A stretch of 64,000 nucleotides of DNA from Roseiarcus sp963822215 (GCA_963822215.1 CAWGGX010000005.1:620001-684000); one strand, 5' to 3'; shown: positions 27,807 through 36,863, numbered from the stretch's first letter. Program-made: numbers and translations. Notes: generated by a model not told the origin, from the sequence alone.

Positions 27807-30800
27807 TCAGCCCTGAGTCCACTTCAGCGTCTCGAAATCGAGCGCGCGCTTATCGGCGAAGTTTCGGAAATCCTTTCCCGTGGAGAAGGCTGTCTCGTTG
27901 AGAGCGATGCTTACCGTCTGAGGCTCAAATCCACCTTGAGTGGTCATCGTCTTGAGGATGCCTTCGATACCGTCCGCAGTGAGGCCGACGGAGGGGCCGA
28001 AGGTCGCCTCCAGCCAGCCGTCTTGGCCATCCCGACTCGCCTCGATTCGTCCGCCGAAAGCCTTCGCTCCCTGAGCCTCCCGCAAGGCGACGATGAGGTC
28101 ATAAGCATCCTTCGTCGACGTGGACTCGACCCGAAACGCAAGCATTACCGGCAGATCGTCCTTCAAGACTGGTTTTGAGGCTGACGGCTTTCCACCGCGC
28201 GATACGTTGAGCGATTGCTCGTCGCTCCAACGGCCCTCGACGGTCGCGGCGACGCGAACCGTTTGGCACTCAGTGGGCAGCGCCACACCGCCAGTAAAAA
28301 CGGTGCCGCTCTTGGCAGGGGTCGACGCGTCGAAAGACGCTCGGATTTCAGCCGCTCGGGGAACGGCGAGCGCTTCGAGCTTGTAGCCTCCCGACGTCGA
28401 TGTAAGCCACGCCCTCAGATTTATCGGCGCTTCCCATGCCAAGGGATCGCCCGTCTTCGCCTCCCCCTTGGAATCGACCGCGAGGAACCAAACCTTGCTG
28501 GCCGTCGTCTCAAACGAGTTACCGGACACCTTCGCGGACGAAGCGGGATCAGGCTTGCCCGTCTCGGAGAAGTAGACGGTATCCGCCTCCTCCTTGGTTA
28601 CAGCCAGCCGATATGATCCGCGGTCAATCGCTTCGTCGACGGTGCCGTCGAGCCGCACGGTCACGGATGACACGCGCTCGAAGGTTTTTTCGATGAGACC
28701 GGACCTCTCGCGCCAATACTTGCGGCGACAGCACTCGGTGATCAAGTAATCCAGTCCTTGTGGGGGCAGCCAGTACCAGCCCGCCCGGGCGGCGGCCTTC
28801 CGGTGCAGCTCGCCCTTCTGCACAGCATCGGCGTCGAAAAGCTGTTCCTCCGCCTCCTCGCGGAGCATTGGGATTTGCGCTTCCAGGCTTTCCGACTTGA
28901 TGTATTTCCCCCGCTTGGCGAGGACATCGATGATTTGGTCTTCGCCGGAATAATCGTTGTTGTCGAAGACCATGCTGAAATCGCCGTATTCCCGCATCTT
29001 GCCTTCCGTCGGGAAAACGATGGTCTTGAAGGTTTCGCGAAGCGCCGACGTGAACTGGTTCGCCGCCCTTGCCTCGATGGCCCCGACCTCCTTCAATTGT
29101 GCGTTCGCGTTCTCGCCCCTCGCTCGAAGCGCCCGGTCGACGATCCCGATGGCGCGCATTTGTCGCGCAAGCGATCGCAGGGTACCGACCGCGTTCATGT
29201 CCGCCGTCAGGACCAGAATCCGGTTCTGTCTATCCAGATCGTTCCACCACTTGATGAAATCGGGGGGAAGCTGTTGAGCCGGTCTCTCCAGCACGATCAG
29301 GGTGATCGCGTTCTCCTCGACCTTGATCTGGTCGAGCGAGGGCAGAATGGCCATCGATGCGTAAAGCTTCCTGCCGACGGGCTTGAAGACCGCTTCGAGT
29401 TTGGTACGCAGCTCCTGGTCGACGATCTCGTCAGCGAGGCTGGCGGCGGTCTCGTTGATCTCGGAGGTGACGTTCGCGGTCTGGCCGAAATAAATGCGGT
29501 CGTCAGCGCCCAGGAATAGGTAGGAAGCCCGCTGGGTGATCTTATCGAGAGAATTCGAAATTTCGGCGGTCTTGGTCAGCGGATCAATAAGGCATTCGAC
29601 GATCTCGTTTCGGCGGAGACCGATGATGGGATCCTGCGCCAATGAGAGTGACGACATCAGAATGAGTTTGGCGACCGACGTGGCGGTCGTGGTGCCCTCC
29701 GCGGCATCGACCTGTTCGGCGAGGGCGTTGCCCCGGTCGGCGACGTCTTTCGAGATGGCGTTGATGAAGAACGGGTTGACCTTCTTGATCTCCTCGATCG
29801 TCCCCGCATGGTTGAAATCCAAGTGCTGGAGCCCGACCAGGAACACGTTCTCGTCCGACTTCCAGGCGTTCCGGACTGCAAGGCGCAAAATCCGGATGAG
29901 CGCCCGGGTTTGCTGGTACCCCGGGTTCTCTTTGAACCTGGCGACGATGTCGCGGATCGACGGATGGAATGGATAGGTTTCGCGGATGCGGGCGATGAAG
30001 GTTTCCGGCACCAGCGCGATGTCGTCGATCTTCTTCGCCTGGTTGAGCGCGTCGACGTAGGCTTGGCCGACCTCCTCGATGGCATCGGCGCCGGGAAGCT
30101 CGTCGAACAGCTTCTTGCGGATGATCTCGAAGACTTCGCCTGAGTTCTGCTGCACCGGCGTGATCGCCTGGGCGTACTTGCCGTATTGCTTATTCAGGTT
30201 GTTGATGACGGACTTGAGCTTGGCGGACCCTTCCGCAAAGACGTCGTCCATCAGGTTGGTTACGATGACGCAGGCTCGCGGTAACTGCGAAAGGGCGTTG
30301 AACAGCCGCTCCAGGGCGCCGATCGTGATGTCGGCCAACGTCGAGTTGCCGACCATCTGGCCTTCCGCCATCTGGAGATAGCTGGGAAGCTCGTCGAGCA
30401 GGATTACGACGGGGTCGCTTCCGATGGTGGCGATCCATTCGTCCACGCCCGGGACGACAGCGCCGTGCTTCCAGCAGCGGGCCATGGCTTCGGTGTGACC
30501 AAGTCGATCGGCAATGTGCCCCCATAGGAAATTGGACGGGTTTTGGTGGCCGTTGAAGAGGACGACTTTCGCTGTGCCGAACGCGGCACCCTGCGCCATT
30601 CCTGGGACTATCCGCTTCCGGAGACCTTCGTTTTGGGCCAGCAGGGCAAATGCGATCAGCGCGTGGGTCTTGCCGCCACCCATCGATTGGGAGAGATAGA
30701 AGGCGCCGCCGTCCGACCGCCCTGACAGCCGCTCGAAGCCGTTGTAGACGAGGGTCCGTAGGCCTTCGGTGAAATGGTTGCGCCGGAAGAAAGCGTCCGG

Positions 30801-30911
30801 GTCGATCTTGCCTTTCTCCAAATCTTCCAAATTTGCGATCTGGTCCACAAGGCCGTCATTAGAAACAAGATCACTAATCTTGCATGCCTTGCGGACGGTC
30901 AGGATGCTCAT
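27807..30911 (-). CDS. DUF499 ATPase of the defence operon
   Basis: 1,034-residue P-loop protein. It has the DUF499 start (KISDLVSNDGLVDQIANLED), a Walker A variant SQSMGGGKTHA at 75-84, and a Walker B-like DPVVILLDELPSYLQMAEGQ near 166-185. Then come long helical regions and a Ser/Thr-rich C-terminal part (STSGGYKLEALAVPRAAEIR). DUF499 proteins accompany DUF1156 methylases in predicted defence cassettes. It starts 64 bases after the RHH gene and ends 17 bases before DUF3780, so all five genes form one operon. Confidence 0.85.
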   Translation of the reverse strand: MSILTVRKACKISDLVSNDGLVDQIANLEDLEKGKIDPDAFFRRNHFTEGLRTLVYNGFERLSGRSDGGAFYLSQSMGGGKTHALIAFALLAQNEGLRKRIVPGMAQGAAFGTAKVVLFNGHQNPSNFLWGHIADRLGHTEAMARCWKHGAVVPGVDEWIATIGSDPVVILLDELPSYLQMAEGQMVGNSTLADITIGALERLFNALSQLPRACVIVTNLMDDVFAEGSAKLKSVINNLNKQYGKYAQAITPVQQNSGEVFEIIRKKLFDELPGADAIEEVGQAYVDALNQAKKIDDIALVPETFIARIRETYPFHPSIRDIVARFKENPGYQQTRALIRILRLAVRNAWKSDENVFLVGLQHLDFNHAGTIEEIKKVNPFFINAISKDVADRGNALAEQVDAAEGTTTATSVAKLILMSSLSLAQDPIIGLRRNEIVECLIDPLTKTAEISNSLDKITQRASYLFLGADDRIYFGQTANVTSEINETAASLADEIVDQELRTKLEAVFKPVGRKLYASMAILPSLDQIKVEENAITLIVLERPAQQLPPDFIKWWNDLDRQNRILVLTADMNAVGTLRSLARQMRAIGIVDRALRARGENANAQLKEVGAIEARAANQFTSALRETFKTIVFPTEGKMREYGDFSMVFDNNDYSGEDQIIDVLAKRGKYIKSESLEAQIPMLREEAEEQLFDADAVQKGELHRKAAARAGWYWLPPQGLDYLITECCRRKYWRERSGLIEKTFERVSSVTVRLDGTVDEAIDRGSYRLAVTKEEADTVYFSETGKPDPASSAKVSGNSFETTASKVWFLAVDSKGEAKTGDPLAWEAPINLRAWLTSTSGGYKLEALAVPRAAEIRASFDASTPAKSGTVFTGGVALPTECQTVRVAATVEGRWSDEQSLNVSRGGKPSASKPVLKDDLPVMLAFRVESTSTKDAYDLIVALREAQGAKAFGGRIEASRDGQDGWLEATFGPSVGLTADGIEGILKTMTTQGGFEPQTVSIALNETAFSTGKDFRNFADKRALDFETLKWTQG

Positions 30912-30975
30912 TGGCGTTTTACCTTGATCCCAGCGGGCAGAAAGCCCGGTCTAAACTGCGTAATCGCTTACCGTT

Positions 30976-31197
30976 TCATTCCGATTGGCTCGCCCGCATT
31001 TTCTCGTCGCGGCGGGCGAGCCAGTCGCGACTGGCCTCTTCCACGATTTCATAGACCCGCCGATCGTCGTCGAGTCCCGCTCTCTTCAGTTCCTTGATCA
31101 GGTCCGGGGGCAGGTAGACCAGGAGCGCCTTCCGTCCGTCTTCGCGCTTGCGCGAGGACGGCGACTGCTCCGAATCTTCTTCCGAGGGCTGCGTCAT
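30976..31197 (-). CDS. ribbon-helix-helix regulator (copy linked to the DUF499 operon)
   Basis: 73 residues with a flexible charged head and a CopG/ParG-like RHH domain: KALLVYLPPDLIKELKRAGL (beta strand and first helix) and YEIVEEASRDWLARRDE (second helix). It is the first gene of the minus-strand operon, so it probably autoregulates it. A close paralog (39880-40089) sits beside qatA. The start codon is next to an operator-like repeat (31201-31215). Confidence 0.8.
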   Translation of the reverse strand: MTQPSEEDSEQSPSSRKREDGRKALLVYLPPDLIKELKRAGLDDDRRVYEIVEEASRDWLARRDEKMRASQSE

Positions 31198-31200
31198 GGA

Positions 31201-31215
31201 TACCTGGATAGCTGG
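31201..31215. promoter_or_regulatory. RHH operator-like direct repeat
   Basis: TACCTGGATAGCTGG sits three bases upstream of the RHH start codon. It shares TGGATAGCTG with 40105-40114, which has the same position relative to the paralogous RHH gene. The unit is an 8-bp direct repeat, T(A)(C/G)CTGGA. RHH proteins typically bind such short tandem repeats. Confidence 0.55.
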
Positions 31216-31365
31216 AAAGAACTCTATCGCGCTATGAGCGTCTCACGCGATTCGTGATTCGGCAAGCAACTCCTACGGCTCGTTTTCCTGGGAATCACTG
31301 CCGCGATCCGTCCGCCACCGTTAACCATACCACGTCCTCCACAAAACTTTTTTGGATCTTTCCGC

Positions 31366-31395
31366 TTGACTTCGTTCCGGCTCTGTTCCTATAAA
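31366..31395 (+). promoter_or_regulatory. module A promoter
   Basis: TTGACT (31366-31371), 18-base spacer, TATAAA (31390-31395). The same boxes, TTGACT and CATATG with an 18-base spacer, occur in module B at 45123-45152. This is a good sigma-70-type promoter for the operon. Confidence 0.65.
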
Positions 31396-31509
31396 CGCCC
31401 TATGTTGAAGGTGTTCACCATAGTCGGACTCGAACCCGTGATCGTCGCCATTCGCGACCCGCGGCGTGTCCGACCGTCCTCCCGGACCGCCCGCGGCTGA
31501 CCCCAGCCC

Positions 31510-31541
31510 GGAGGACTTCCCGCGTTTTCGCGAGTTCCTCC
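31510..31541 (+). promoter_or_regulatory. module A leader hairpin
   Basis: GGAGGACT, bulge TCC, CGCG, loop TTTT, CGCG, AGTTCCTCC. The same hairpin exists in module B at 45267-45299 with the arm changed to AGTCCTCC. It lies just before the ATG of a small ORF and about 110 bases downstream of the promoter, suggesting an attenuator or RNA-protein site. Confidence 0.5.
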
Positions 31542-31542
31542 G

Positions 31543-31671
31543 ATGCGACCCCAGGCTTCCTTCCCCTTCGTCCGCGCCCTGCCGGAATCCATTCAGCCGA
31601 TGAACGAGCCGCTCATCGAATTTGAGCCCGGCTCGGCGTCCATGCGCGCGCCCATGTCCACGTCGGCCTGA
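31543..31671 (+). CDS. small leader ORF of module A, 42 aa
   Basis: Encodes a short acidic peptide with PFVRALPES, MNEPLIEFEPGSASMRAP and an STSA end. Module B has the equivalent ORF at 45301-45429, same length and ending at the same point, with MTEPLVVVEPGSASMRAP. Conserved length and frame suggest a real small gene, although ribosome binding sites are weak because the leader hairpin overlaps the upstream region. Confidence 0.4.
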   Translation: MRPQASFPFVRALPESIQPMNEPLIEFEPGSASMRAPMSTSA

Positions 31672-31787
31672 CCTGGCCGGGGCGCCGGGCCGGAACCCCA
31701 AGAAACCTTGAACCGAAGCCTGGGTCCGTCCCTCGGACCCGATCGACGCCCGCGGCCCTGCCGCCGGGCGACCGTTGGAGCATTGTC

Positions 31788-32120
31788 ATGAGTGTTCTTT
31801 TTCCCTCCGCCGGGCACACGCCGGACGAGCTTGCCGCCGCCGCGCGGCGCCTCGCCGACGACCTTGCCTTCCTCGCCGCCGGCGCCGAGCCCGACCCCGC
31901 GGCGCTCGCCGACGCGCCCGTCCTGGACAGGTGGTCGCCCGGAATCCGGCGGGCAGGTTGCCTCGTCGGACTCGTCAGCGGACATCCCAGACTGAGAGAC
32001 GGACATCTCACCGCGACGACAGATCTGTTCGCAATCAACAGCGACGGAATGTGGGCAAGGACTTGGTCCAGGTACTACCGGCTCGGCCGCACGGCAGGCG
32101 ACGACGGGAGGCGACAATGA
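31788..32120 (+). CDS. DUF6634 family protein (module A)
   Basis: 110 residues: MSVLFPSAGHTPDELAAAAR, RLADDLAFLAAGAEPDPAAL and DGMWARTWSRYYRLGR match the DUF6634 pattern seen in alphaproteobacterial accessory DNA. GGAG lies about nine bases before the ATG. Its stop overlaps the protease start (ATGA), so the two are translationally coupled. Function unknown; the constant pairing with the protease suggests an adaptor, substrate or regulator. Confidence 0.7.
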   Translation: MSVLFPSAGHTPDELAAAARRLADDLAFLAAGAEPDPAALADAPVLDRWSPGIRRAGCLVGLVSGHPRLRDGHLTATTDLFAINSDGMWARTWSRYYRLGRTAGDDGRRQ

Positions 32121-34150
32121 CCGGACGGAAGACTCCAAAGGCGCCGAAAGCCGGAGCGCGAAAGCCCTCCGGCGTCGCGGCGCTCGCCGCGGCCCAGAAG
32201 GCCCGGGACGCCGCCGACGCGGACGCCGACCTCGACGCGTTCGTGAAGTCGAATGCATGCGACGCCCCCGACGACGCTGCGGCGTTCGATCCCGGCGCGC
32301 CGGGTCCGCCCGACGCCCATGCGCTGGCCAGCGCGGTCGCCAGGGCCGCGCTCGATGCGGCGCTGCCGGCGCGGTTGCGCGCGCGGCTCGCCGCCGGCGA
32401 TCCGGTCGCGCTGGTCGTCTCGGTCCCCGACCGGTCGTGGGTGGCGCCCGTCGAGGACGGGCTGCGCCGCCTGGCGCCGGCCGTGTCGGTGGTGGCCCGC
32501 GACGGGTCGTCCCGCTCGCAGCACAAGCCGCAGCATGGCGGCGCCGAGGTCGCCTACGCGCTCGCCGACGGACGTCCGGTCGTCGGCGTCGCGCCCTTGC
32601 CCGATGCGTTCCTGCCGGCGCCGCTGGTCTCCTCCGCCGACGCGCGGATCGCCCTCGCCCCGCCGTCCGGCACGGCCCTGCGGAGGCTGCTGCGCCGGTT
32701 CGCCCGCGGCCCGGTTCCGCGCGGCCTGCGGACGCCGTGCGCGTCGCTGACCTTCGACGAGATCCTGTCCGCCTTCCGGGCCGGCGCGACGGCGCGCGCG
32801 GTGCTGGCAAACTTCGGGCGGACCGTGGCGACCAAGGCGGGCGCGAACGCGCCGACCCCGGTCCCGCCGCTGCACGCCCTGCCCGGGTTCTCCGGCGAGG
32901 CGCGGGCATGGGGCGAGAATCTGGTCGAGTGTTTTTCGCGGTGGCGATCCGGGGACGTCCCATGGAGCGCCATCTCCGCGTCCGCCTCCTGCGTGATCGC
33001 CGGGCCGCCGGGCACGGGAAAGACGCTGTTCGCGCGGTCGTTGGCCCGTTCGCTGAACGTGCCGATCGTGGAGACGTCCGTGGGCGCATGGATCTCGGGA
33101 GACGGCGACCTCGGCGCCGTCGTAAGAGCCCTTCAGGAGTCGTGGAATTCCGCCCGCGCCTCGGCGCCCAGCCTGTGGTTCCTTGACGAGTTGGACGGCC
33201 TGCCGTCGAGGGATTCGCTCAGTGCGCGGGCGCGGGAGTGGTGGTCCCCCCTGGTTGGGTTGGCCCTCACCTTGCTGTCTTCCGACCATCCGGGCACGGC
33301 GGTTTGCGCCGCCACGAACTTCGCCGACCGATGCGACGCGGCGCTTGTCCGCCCCGGGCGCCTGGAGCGGATCATCAATGTACCGCTTCCATCGGTAGAT
33401 GACCTTTCGGCGGTGGCGTCGTTCCATGCCTCGGGCGCACTGTCCGCGGCGGACCTCCTGCCAGCCGTCCGCCTCGCCGTTGGGGCCAGCGCGGCGGACG
33501 CGGCGCGCTGGGCGTCCCTGGCCCAGGCCGCGGCTCGCGCGGACGGACGCGGCGTCACGGTCGACGACTTCGTCGCCGTCGTCGCGCCGCCCGACCCGCG
33601 CTCGCCCGCCGACGTCCGCCGCGCTGCCGTCCATGAGGCAGGACACGCGCTCGCCCTGGTTGCCGCGGGACCGCCGATCGACTTCGTCACGCTCGTCGCG
33701 TCCGGTCGGAGCGGGGGAATGACCCGGCCCGGACGGGAGGTCACCGTCTTCCCCACCGCCCGCGACCTGGACGCGGCGGTGGTGGTGACGCTCTCCGGAC
33801 GGGCGGCGGAGGAGGCGTTCTTCGATCTCCCGTCGTCCGGCGCGGAGTCGGACCTTGCTTCGGCGACCGACCTCGTGTGCGCCCAGCACGCCAGCAACGG
33901 CGTCGCCGGGGCGCTCGTCCACCGCGCCGCGTCCGCGGACGCGGCAAGCCTCCTGTCGACCGACCCCGTCCTCCGCAGGACGGTCGGACGGCATGTCGCG
34001 CGCCTCTACGCAGAGGCGCAGACGCTCGTCCGCCGGCGCCGCGCCGCGGTGGAGCGGATCGCGGACGCGCTGGTCGAGCGCCGGCTGCTGAACGGCGACG
34101 AGGTCGTCCGCCTCGTCGGAGGGCATGCGGCCCCGGGAGGCTCGCCATGA
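32117..34150 (+). CDS. FtsH-like AAA+/M41 metalloprotease (module A)
   Basis: 677 residues. The N-terminal 270 residues are Ala/Asp-rich and lack transmembrane helices, unlike true FtsH. The AAA+ domain has Walker A IAGPPGTGKTLFARSLA (GPPGTGKT at 296-303), Walker B SLWFLDELDGLPSR near 353 and an arginine-finger region RPGRLERIINVPLP. The M41 peptidase domain has AAVHEAGHALALVA (HEAGH at 506-510) and ESDLASATDL, where the Asp is the third zinc ligand in FtsH. The full catalytic set is present, so it should be an ATP-driven soluble protease. A close homolog is in module B. Confidence 0.85.
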   Translation: MTGRKTPKAPKAGARKPSGVAALAAAQKARDAADADADLDAFVKSNACDAPDDAAAFDPGAPGPPDAHALASAVARAALDAALPARLRARLAAGDPVALVVSVPDRSWVAPVEDGLRRLAPAVSVVARDGSSRSQHKPQHGGAEVAYALADGRPVVGVAPLPDAFLPAPLVSSADARIALAPPSGTALRRLLRRFARGPVPRGLRTPCASLTFDEILSAFRAGATARAVLANFGRTVATKAGANAPTPVPPLHALPGFSGEARAWGENLVECFSRWRSGDVPWSAISASASCVIAGPPGTGKTLFARSLARSLNVPIVETSVGAWISGDGDLGAVVRALQESWNSARASAPSLWFLDELDGLPSRDSLSARAREWWSPLVGLALTLLSSDHPGTAVCAATNFADRCDAALVRPGRLERIINVPLPSVDDLSAVASFHASGALSAADLLPAVRLAVGASAADAARWASLAQAAARADGRGVTVDDFVAVVAPPDPRSPADVRRAAVHEAGHALALVAAGPPIDFVTLVASGRSGGMTRPGREVTVFPTARDLDAAVVVTLSGRAAEEAFFDLPSSGAESDLASATDLVCAQHASNGVAGALVHRAASADAASLLSTDPVLRRTVGRHVARLYAEAQTLVRRRRAAVERIADALVERRLLNGDEVVRLVGGHAAPGGSP

Positions 34151-34455
34151 CCGGCGACCGCCTCGACGACCTGGTGGGCGTCCTCGTCCGCCTCCGCCGG
34201 ACGTCCGGCGGCGGCGCCTACGACCGCGCGGTCGCGGCGGCGATGGCCGGCGCGGCGAGGGTCGTCCTCGCCGAGGCGGAGCGGCTGGCGGGGGTCGGAC
34301 GGGCGCCCGAATCCCCGCCGGCTTCAAGGACCGCATCGCGGATTCCCGGGGCCGGCGGACCGGGCGTCCGCCGGCCCCGGAGGCGGCGACCATCGGGACG
34401 ATCCTTCGAACCGGGCGCCTCCGCCGGGGGATCCGGATGCGAGGATCGCGACTGA
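34147..34455 (+). CDS. small protein downstream of protease (module A)
   Basis: 102 residues; the ATG overlaps the protease stop (ATGA). The conserved part is MTGDRLDDLVGVLVRLRRTS, GGGAYDRAVAAAMAGAARVV and LAEAERLAGVGRAP, matching the equivalent gene in module B. The C-terminal third is Pro/Arg/Gly-rich and overlaps a strong hairpin, so the functional protein may be shorter. No known domain. Confidence 0.55.
   Translation: MTGDRLDDLVGVLVRLRRTSGGGAYDRAVAAAMAGAARVVLAEAERLAGVGRAPESPPASRTASRIPGAGGPGVRRPRRRRPSGRSFEPGASAGGSGCEDRD
34346..34380 (+). terminator. strong hairpin inside module A
   Basis: A 15-bp perfect inverted repeat, CCGGGGCCGGCGGAC / GTCCGCCGGCCCCGG with loop CGGGC. An equally strong but unrelated-sequence hairpin is in module B at 48181-48209. 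It separates the protease genes from the Xis-like and recombinase genes and could attenuate their transcription. Confidence 0.55.
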
Positions 34456-34539
34456 AACCGCGGGCCGGAGCGGCCCGCAAAACCCGGCCCAAGCGGCGGC
34501 TCCGCCGCCCGCCGGCGGGTTGCATCATTGGAGGGTGCG

Positions 34540-34905
34540 ATGCCAGACCTGAAGACGCGCCGCGGCGGTTTGCCGCCCCGGGTCGCCGCGAGGCCCGATC
34601 CCGGCCAGTGGTTAGACGACGAACTGATGACGCTGCGTGAGGCGGCGAGCCTGCACTGGCCCCAAGGGCCGCTGACGGCCCGCTCCCTGCGCACCGCCGC
34701 CGAGGCAGGGCAACTGCCGGTGACCATGGTCGCGCGCAAGTTGCTGACGACGAGGCGCGCGCTGAAGGAGATGAGCCGATGCGCCGTTCGAACCGCGCCA
34801 GGGACCGACCGTCCCCAGTCCCGGGCGCCCCCCGAGGGGCGGGAGGATCCGCATGAGGCCGCCTACGGGCGGCTGATGCGGATCCTCGGGGACCGGACGG
34901 CCTAG
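34540..34905 (+). CDS. excisionase-like HTH protein (module A)
   Basis: 121 residues. The region LMTLREAASLHWPQGPLTAR, SLRTAAEAGQLPVTMVARKL and LTTRRALKEM fits the MerR/Xis-type helix-turn-helix used by small excisionases and phage regulators. The C-terminus is low-complexity. GGAGGGTGCG lies upstream of ATG 34540. Placement directly before a recombinase supports an excisionase or regulatory role. Confidence 0.65.
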   Translation: MPDLKTRRGGLPPRVAARPDPGQWLDDELMTLREAASLHWPQGPLTARSLRTAAEAGQLPVTMVARKLLTTRRALKEMSRCAVRTAPGTDRPQSRAPPEGREDPHEAAYGRLMRILGDRTA

Positions 34906-35046
34906 CCCGCCGCCGGAAGCCACAGGAAACCACCGAAAAAAGACGAGCCGTTCCGGCGGCGCGCGGACCGCGCGCCGCGACGGGCGCGGCGTGCCTCGAA
35001 CCGAAAACCGGCAACGGGCCGCGCGCCCGAACGAAGGAGATTTCCC

Positions 35047-36588
35047 ATGCCGAGTCGCTACCGGAAGAACATCGTCCCGCACGCCGTGGTCATCCGCATG
35101 ACCGCGGAGGACGTCGCGGGCGTCTACCACCTCGACCTGCGCGTCGAGGACATCCGCGTGCTTCCCCCCGGCTCGCCGCCGGCGCCCGCGTGCCTGTGGC
35201 TCCGCCCGCCGGGCGACGACCGGGTCTCGGCGATCTGGTACTGGGTCGAGGAGGTCGACGGCAGGCGGTCGCTGCACTCGACCGGCTGCCGCGCCGACGA
35301 CCTCGCCGGTGCCAGGGCCTGGGTGCTCAGGCGGTGGGTGCGCGCAGCCAAGGGGGCGCGCGCGCGCCTCGCCCCCGAGTCGATCCCGGTGTGCGAGGCG
35401 CTCGCCGACTTCGTCGCGTTCGTCGACGGCCTGGCGCTCGGCGGCTCCATCCGCCCGGTCACCCACCGCTGCTACCTCATGTCCGTGCGCCGGCTGGCCG
35501 ACTGCTACCGGGACGCCTCCCTGATGGACGTGGTCAACGACGGGCCCCGCAAGCTGCTCGACTGGGCCGGGGACAGGGACTACGCGCTGAACACGGCGAT
35601 CTACACCGCCAACCTGCTGAAGCGCGCGATCAACGTCTCGATGGAGCGGGCGGGCTCGGCCTTCCGGGTGACCTTCAAGGCGGGGGCCTTCAAGGCCGCG
35701 ACGAAGCAGCCGTTCACCCCGGACGAGATCGACCGCATCTTGCGGGTGTGCTTCGAGCACGTGATCTACGGCGGGGACCTCCAGGTCGTCACGGCGGTCG
35801 ACGCCGCCACGGGCGAGCGCGTCCCCGTCAGGTCGAGCCTGAGGAGGCAGCGGGCGCACGTCCCGTTCCAGCGGGCGGTGCCGATGATGATCGACGTGGC
35901 GAACCGTCCGACCGTCTGCTGCGAGGTCACATGGCTCGACGCGACGGCGCCGCGCCTCGACGCCGACCTCGGCGTGCTCCACCGCCGCGGGGAGATGACC
36001 GAGGACGACCCGGTCAAGCGCAGGCTGTCCTGCGTGCTGTCGCCCCAGTTCCTGGAGCTGGCGCGGCCATGGCTGGAGGCCGACCTGTCGATGGGCTACA
36101 CCCACGTCGTCCACGACTGGGAGGGGCGCCCGCTGTGGCGGATCCGCCGCGAGGCCTGGATCCGGATCCTCAAGGACGCGCGCGTTCCCTACCGGAAGTT
36201 CTACGCGCTGAAGGACACCTCGGTGCAGATCAGCCGCAGCGAGGGCGTCCGCCTCCACGACGCCGCCGAGCGGTTCTCGATCCAGCCCGAGACGCTGACG
36301 AAGCACTACGGAGCCGACTTCGACCTCGGGGTGCAGATCGACGTCGCGGCGGCCCACGGCGCCCAGGTCAAGTGGCGCCGCGCCCACGAGCTGGCCAAGG
36401 CGCGCGAGGCGCAGGCGGAGGCGGCGCGCATGGCGAGGGCCGAGGCCATGCCCGCCCTGCCGCCGGCGAGGCGGCGCAAGGCGGTCAAGAGGGCGGGGCG
36501 CCGCCCGCAGGGGACCGACGTCCGCGCCCTCAAGGCCAAGGCGTCCAGGCCGAAGCCGACGGGCGACTCGCCGGAAGCGCTGCCCTGA
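35047..36588 (+). CDS. atypical tyrosine recombinase (module A)
   Basis: 513 residues, preceded by GAAGGAG. The middle part (LADFVAFVDGLALGGSIRPV and following) resembles the core-binding domain of integrases. The C-terminal part aligns with module B at the end of the catalytic domain: FYALKDTSVQISRSEGVRLH, DAAERFSIQPETLTKHYG, with a candidate nucleophile Tyr in KHYG. The usual HxxR box reads YALK, so the conserved Arg is missing. It may be inactive, or use other residues. The C-terminal tail is Lys/Arg/Ala-rich. Confidence 0.6.
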   Translation: MPSRYRKNIVPHAVVIRMTAEDVAGVYHLDLRVEDIRVLPPGSPPAPACLWLRPPGDDRVSAIWYWVEEVDGRRSLHSTGCRADDLAGARAWVLRRWVRAAKGARARLAPESIPVCEALADFVAFVDGLALGGSIRPVTHRCYLMSVRRLADCYRDASLMDVVNDGPRKLLDWAGDRDYALNTAIYTANLLKRAINVSMERAGSAFRVTFKAGAFKAATKQPFTPDEIDRILRVCFEHVIYGGDLQVVTAVDAATGERVPVRSSLRRQRAHVPFQRAVPMMIDVANRPTVCCEVTWLDATAPRLDADLGVLHRRGEMTEDDPVKRRLSCVLSPQFLELARPWLEADLSMGYTHVVHDWEGRPLWRIRREAWIRILKDARVPYRKFYALKDTSVQISRSEGVRLHDAAERFSIQPETLTKHYGADFDLGVQIDVAAAHGAQVKWRRAHELAKAREAQAEAARMARAEAMPALPPARRRKAVKRAGRRPQGTDVRALKAKASRPKPTGDSPEALP

Positions 36589-36616
36589 TCCGGGCGGCTC
36601 CGCGCCGCCCCCTTGG

Positions 36617-36655
36617 AAGGCCCCGCCATCCCAAGACCGGACGGCGGGGCCTTTT
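36617..36655 (+). terminator. Rho-independent terminator of module A
   Basis: AAGGCCCCGCC / GGCGGGGCCTTTT with a 15-base loop, 29 bases after the recombinase stop. A classic GC stem with T-run. Confidence 0.8.
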
Positions 36656-36863
36656 CGATTCCGAGGCTGCGACCCGCAGCCGAAGGCGCGCTCCCATCCC
36701 GGACGTCCGCCACGACGGAGTTCTTGCGGCGTCTCGCGCGACCGGACGGGCAAGCGTTCCGACGCCTTCCGGCGCAGCGAGCGCTTCGCGACGGGCTTGG
36801 CCGTTCAAGCGCGCGCGACGCCTCGCCGTGTCGTGGAGGGCGCCCGCCGCGGCCAGCGGCCCG

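Larger units (their letters stand above)
31351..36588. mobile_element. module A: leader, DUF6634, FtsH-like protease, Xis-like, tyrosine recombinase
   Basis: A 5.2-kb block with the same order as module B (45109-50365). Similarity begins abruptly at GGATCTTTCCGCTTGACT and includes the promoter, non-coding leader, small ORF and five genes. All genes point the same way and overlap or nearly touch. The recombinase at the end suggests an integrative element core. The 3' recombinase genes diverge much more than the protease genes. Confidence 0.75.

Noticed and set aside
31420..31445. T-arm-like GACTCGAACCCG in the module leader, possible tRNA
   Set aside because: Stem positions around the loop do not pair and no acceptor, D or anticodon arm exists in either module.
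31402..31500. 32-codon peptide starting about 7 bases after the module -10 box (also at 45159)
   Set aside because: A leaderless peptide is possible, but most differences between the copies change the amino acid, so coding conservation is not supported; the DNA or RNA itself seems conserved.
32075..35014. Very long minus-strand open frame (979 codons) opposite module A
   Set aside because: It lies fully antisense to DUF6634-protease-Xis genes with clear motifs; high GC removes stop codons. Arg/Pro/Gly-rich translation without domains.
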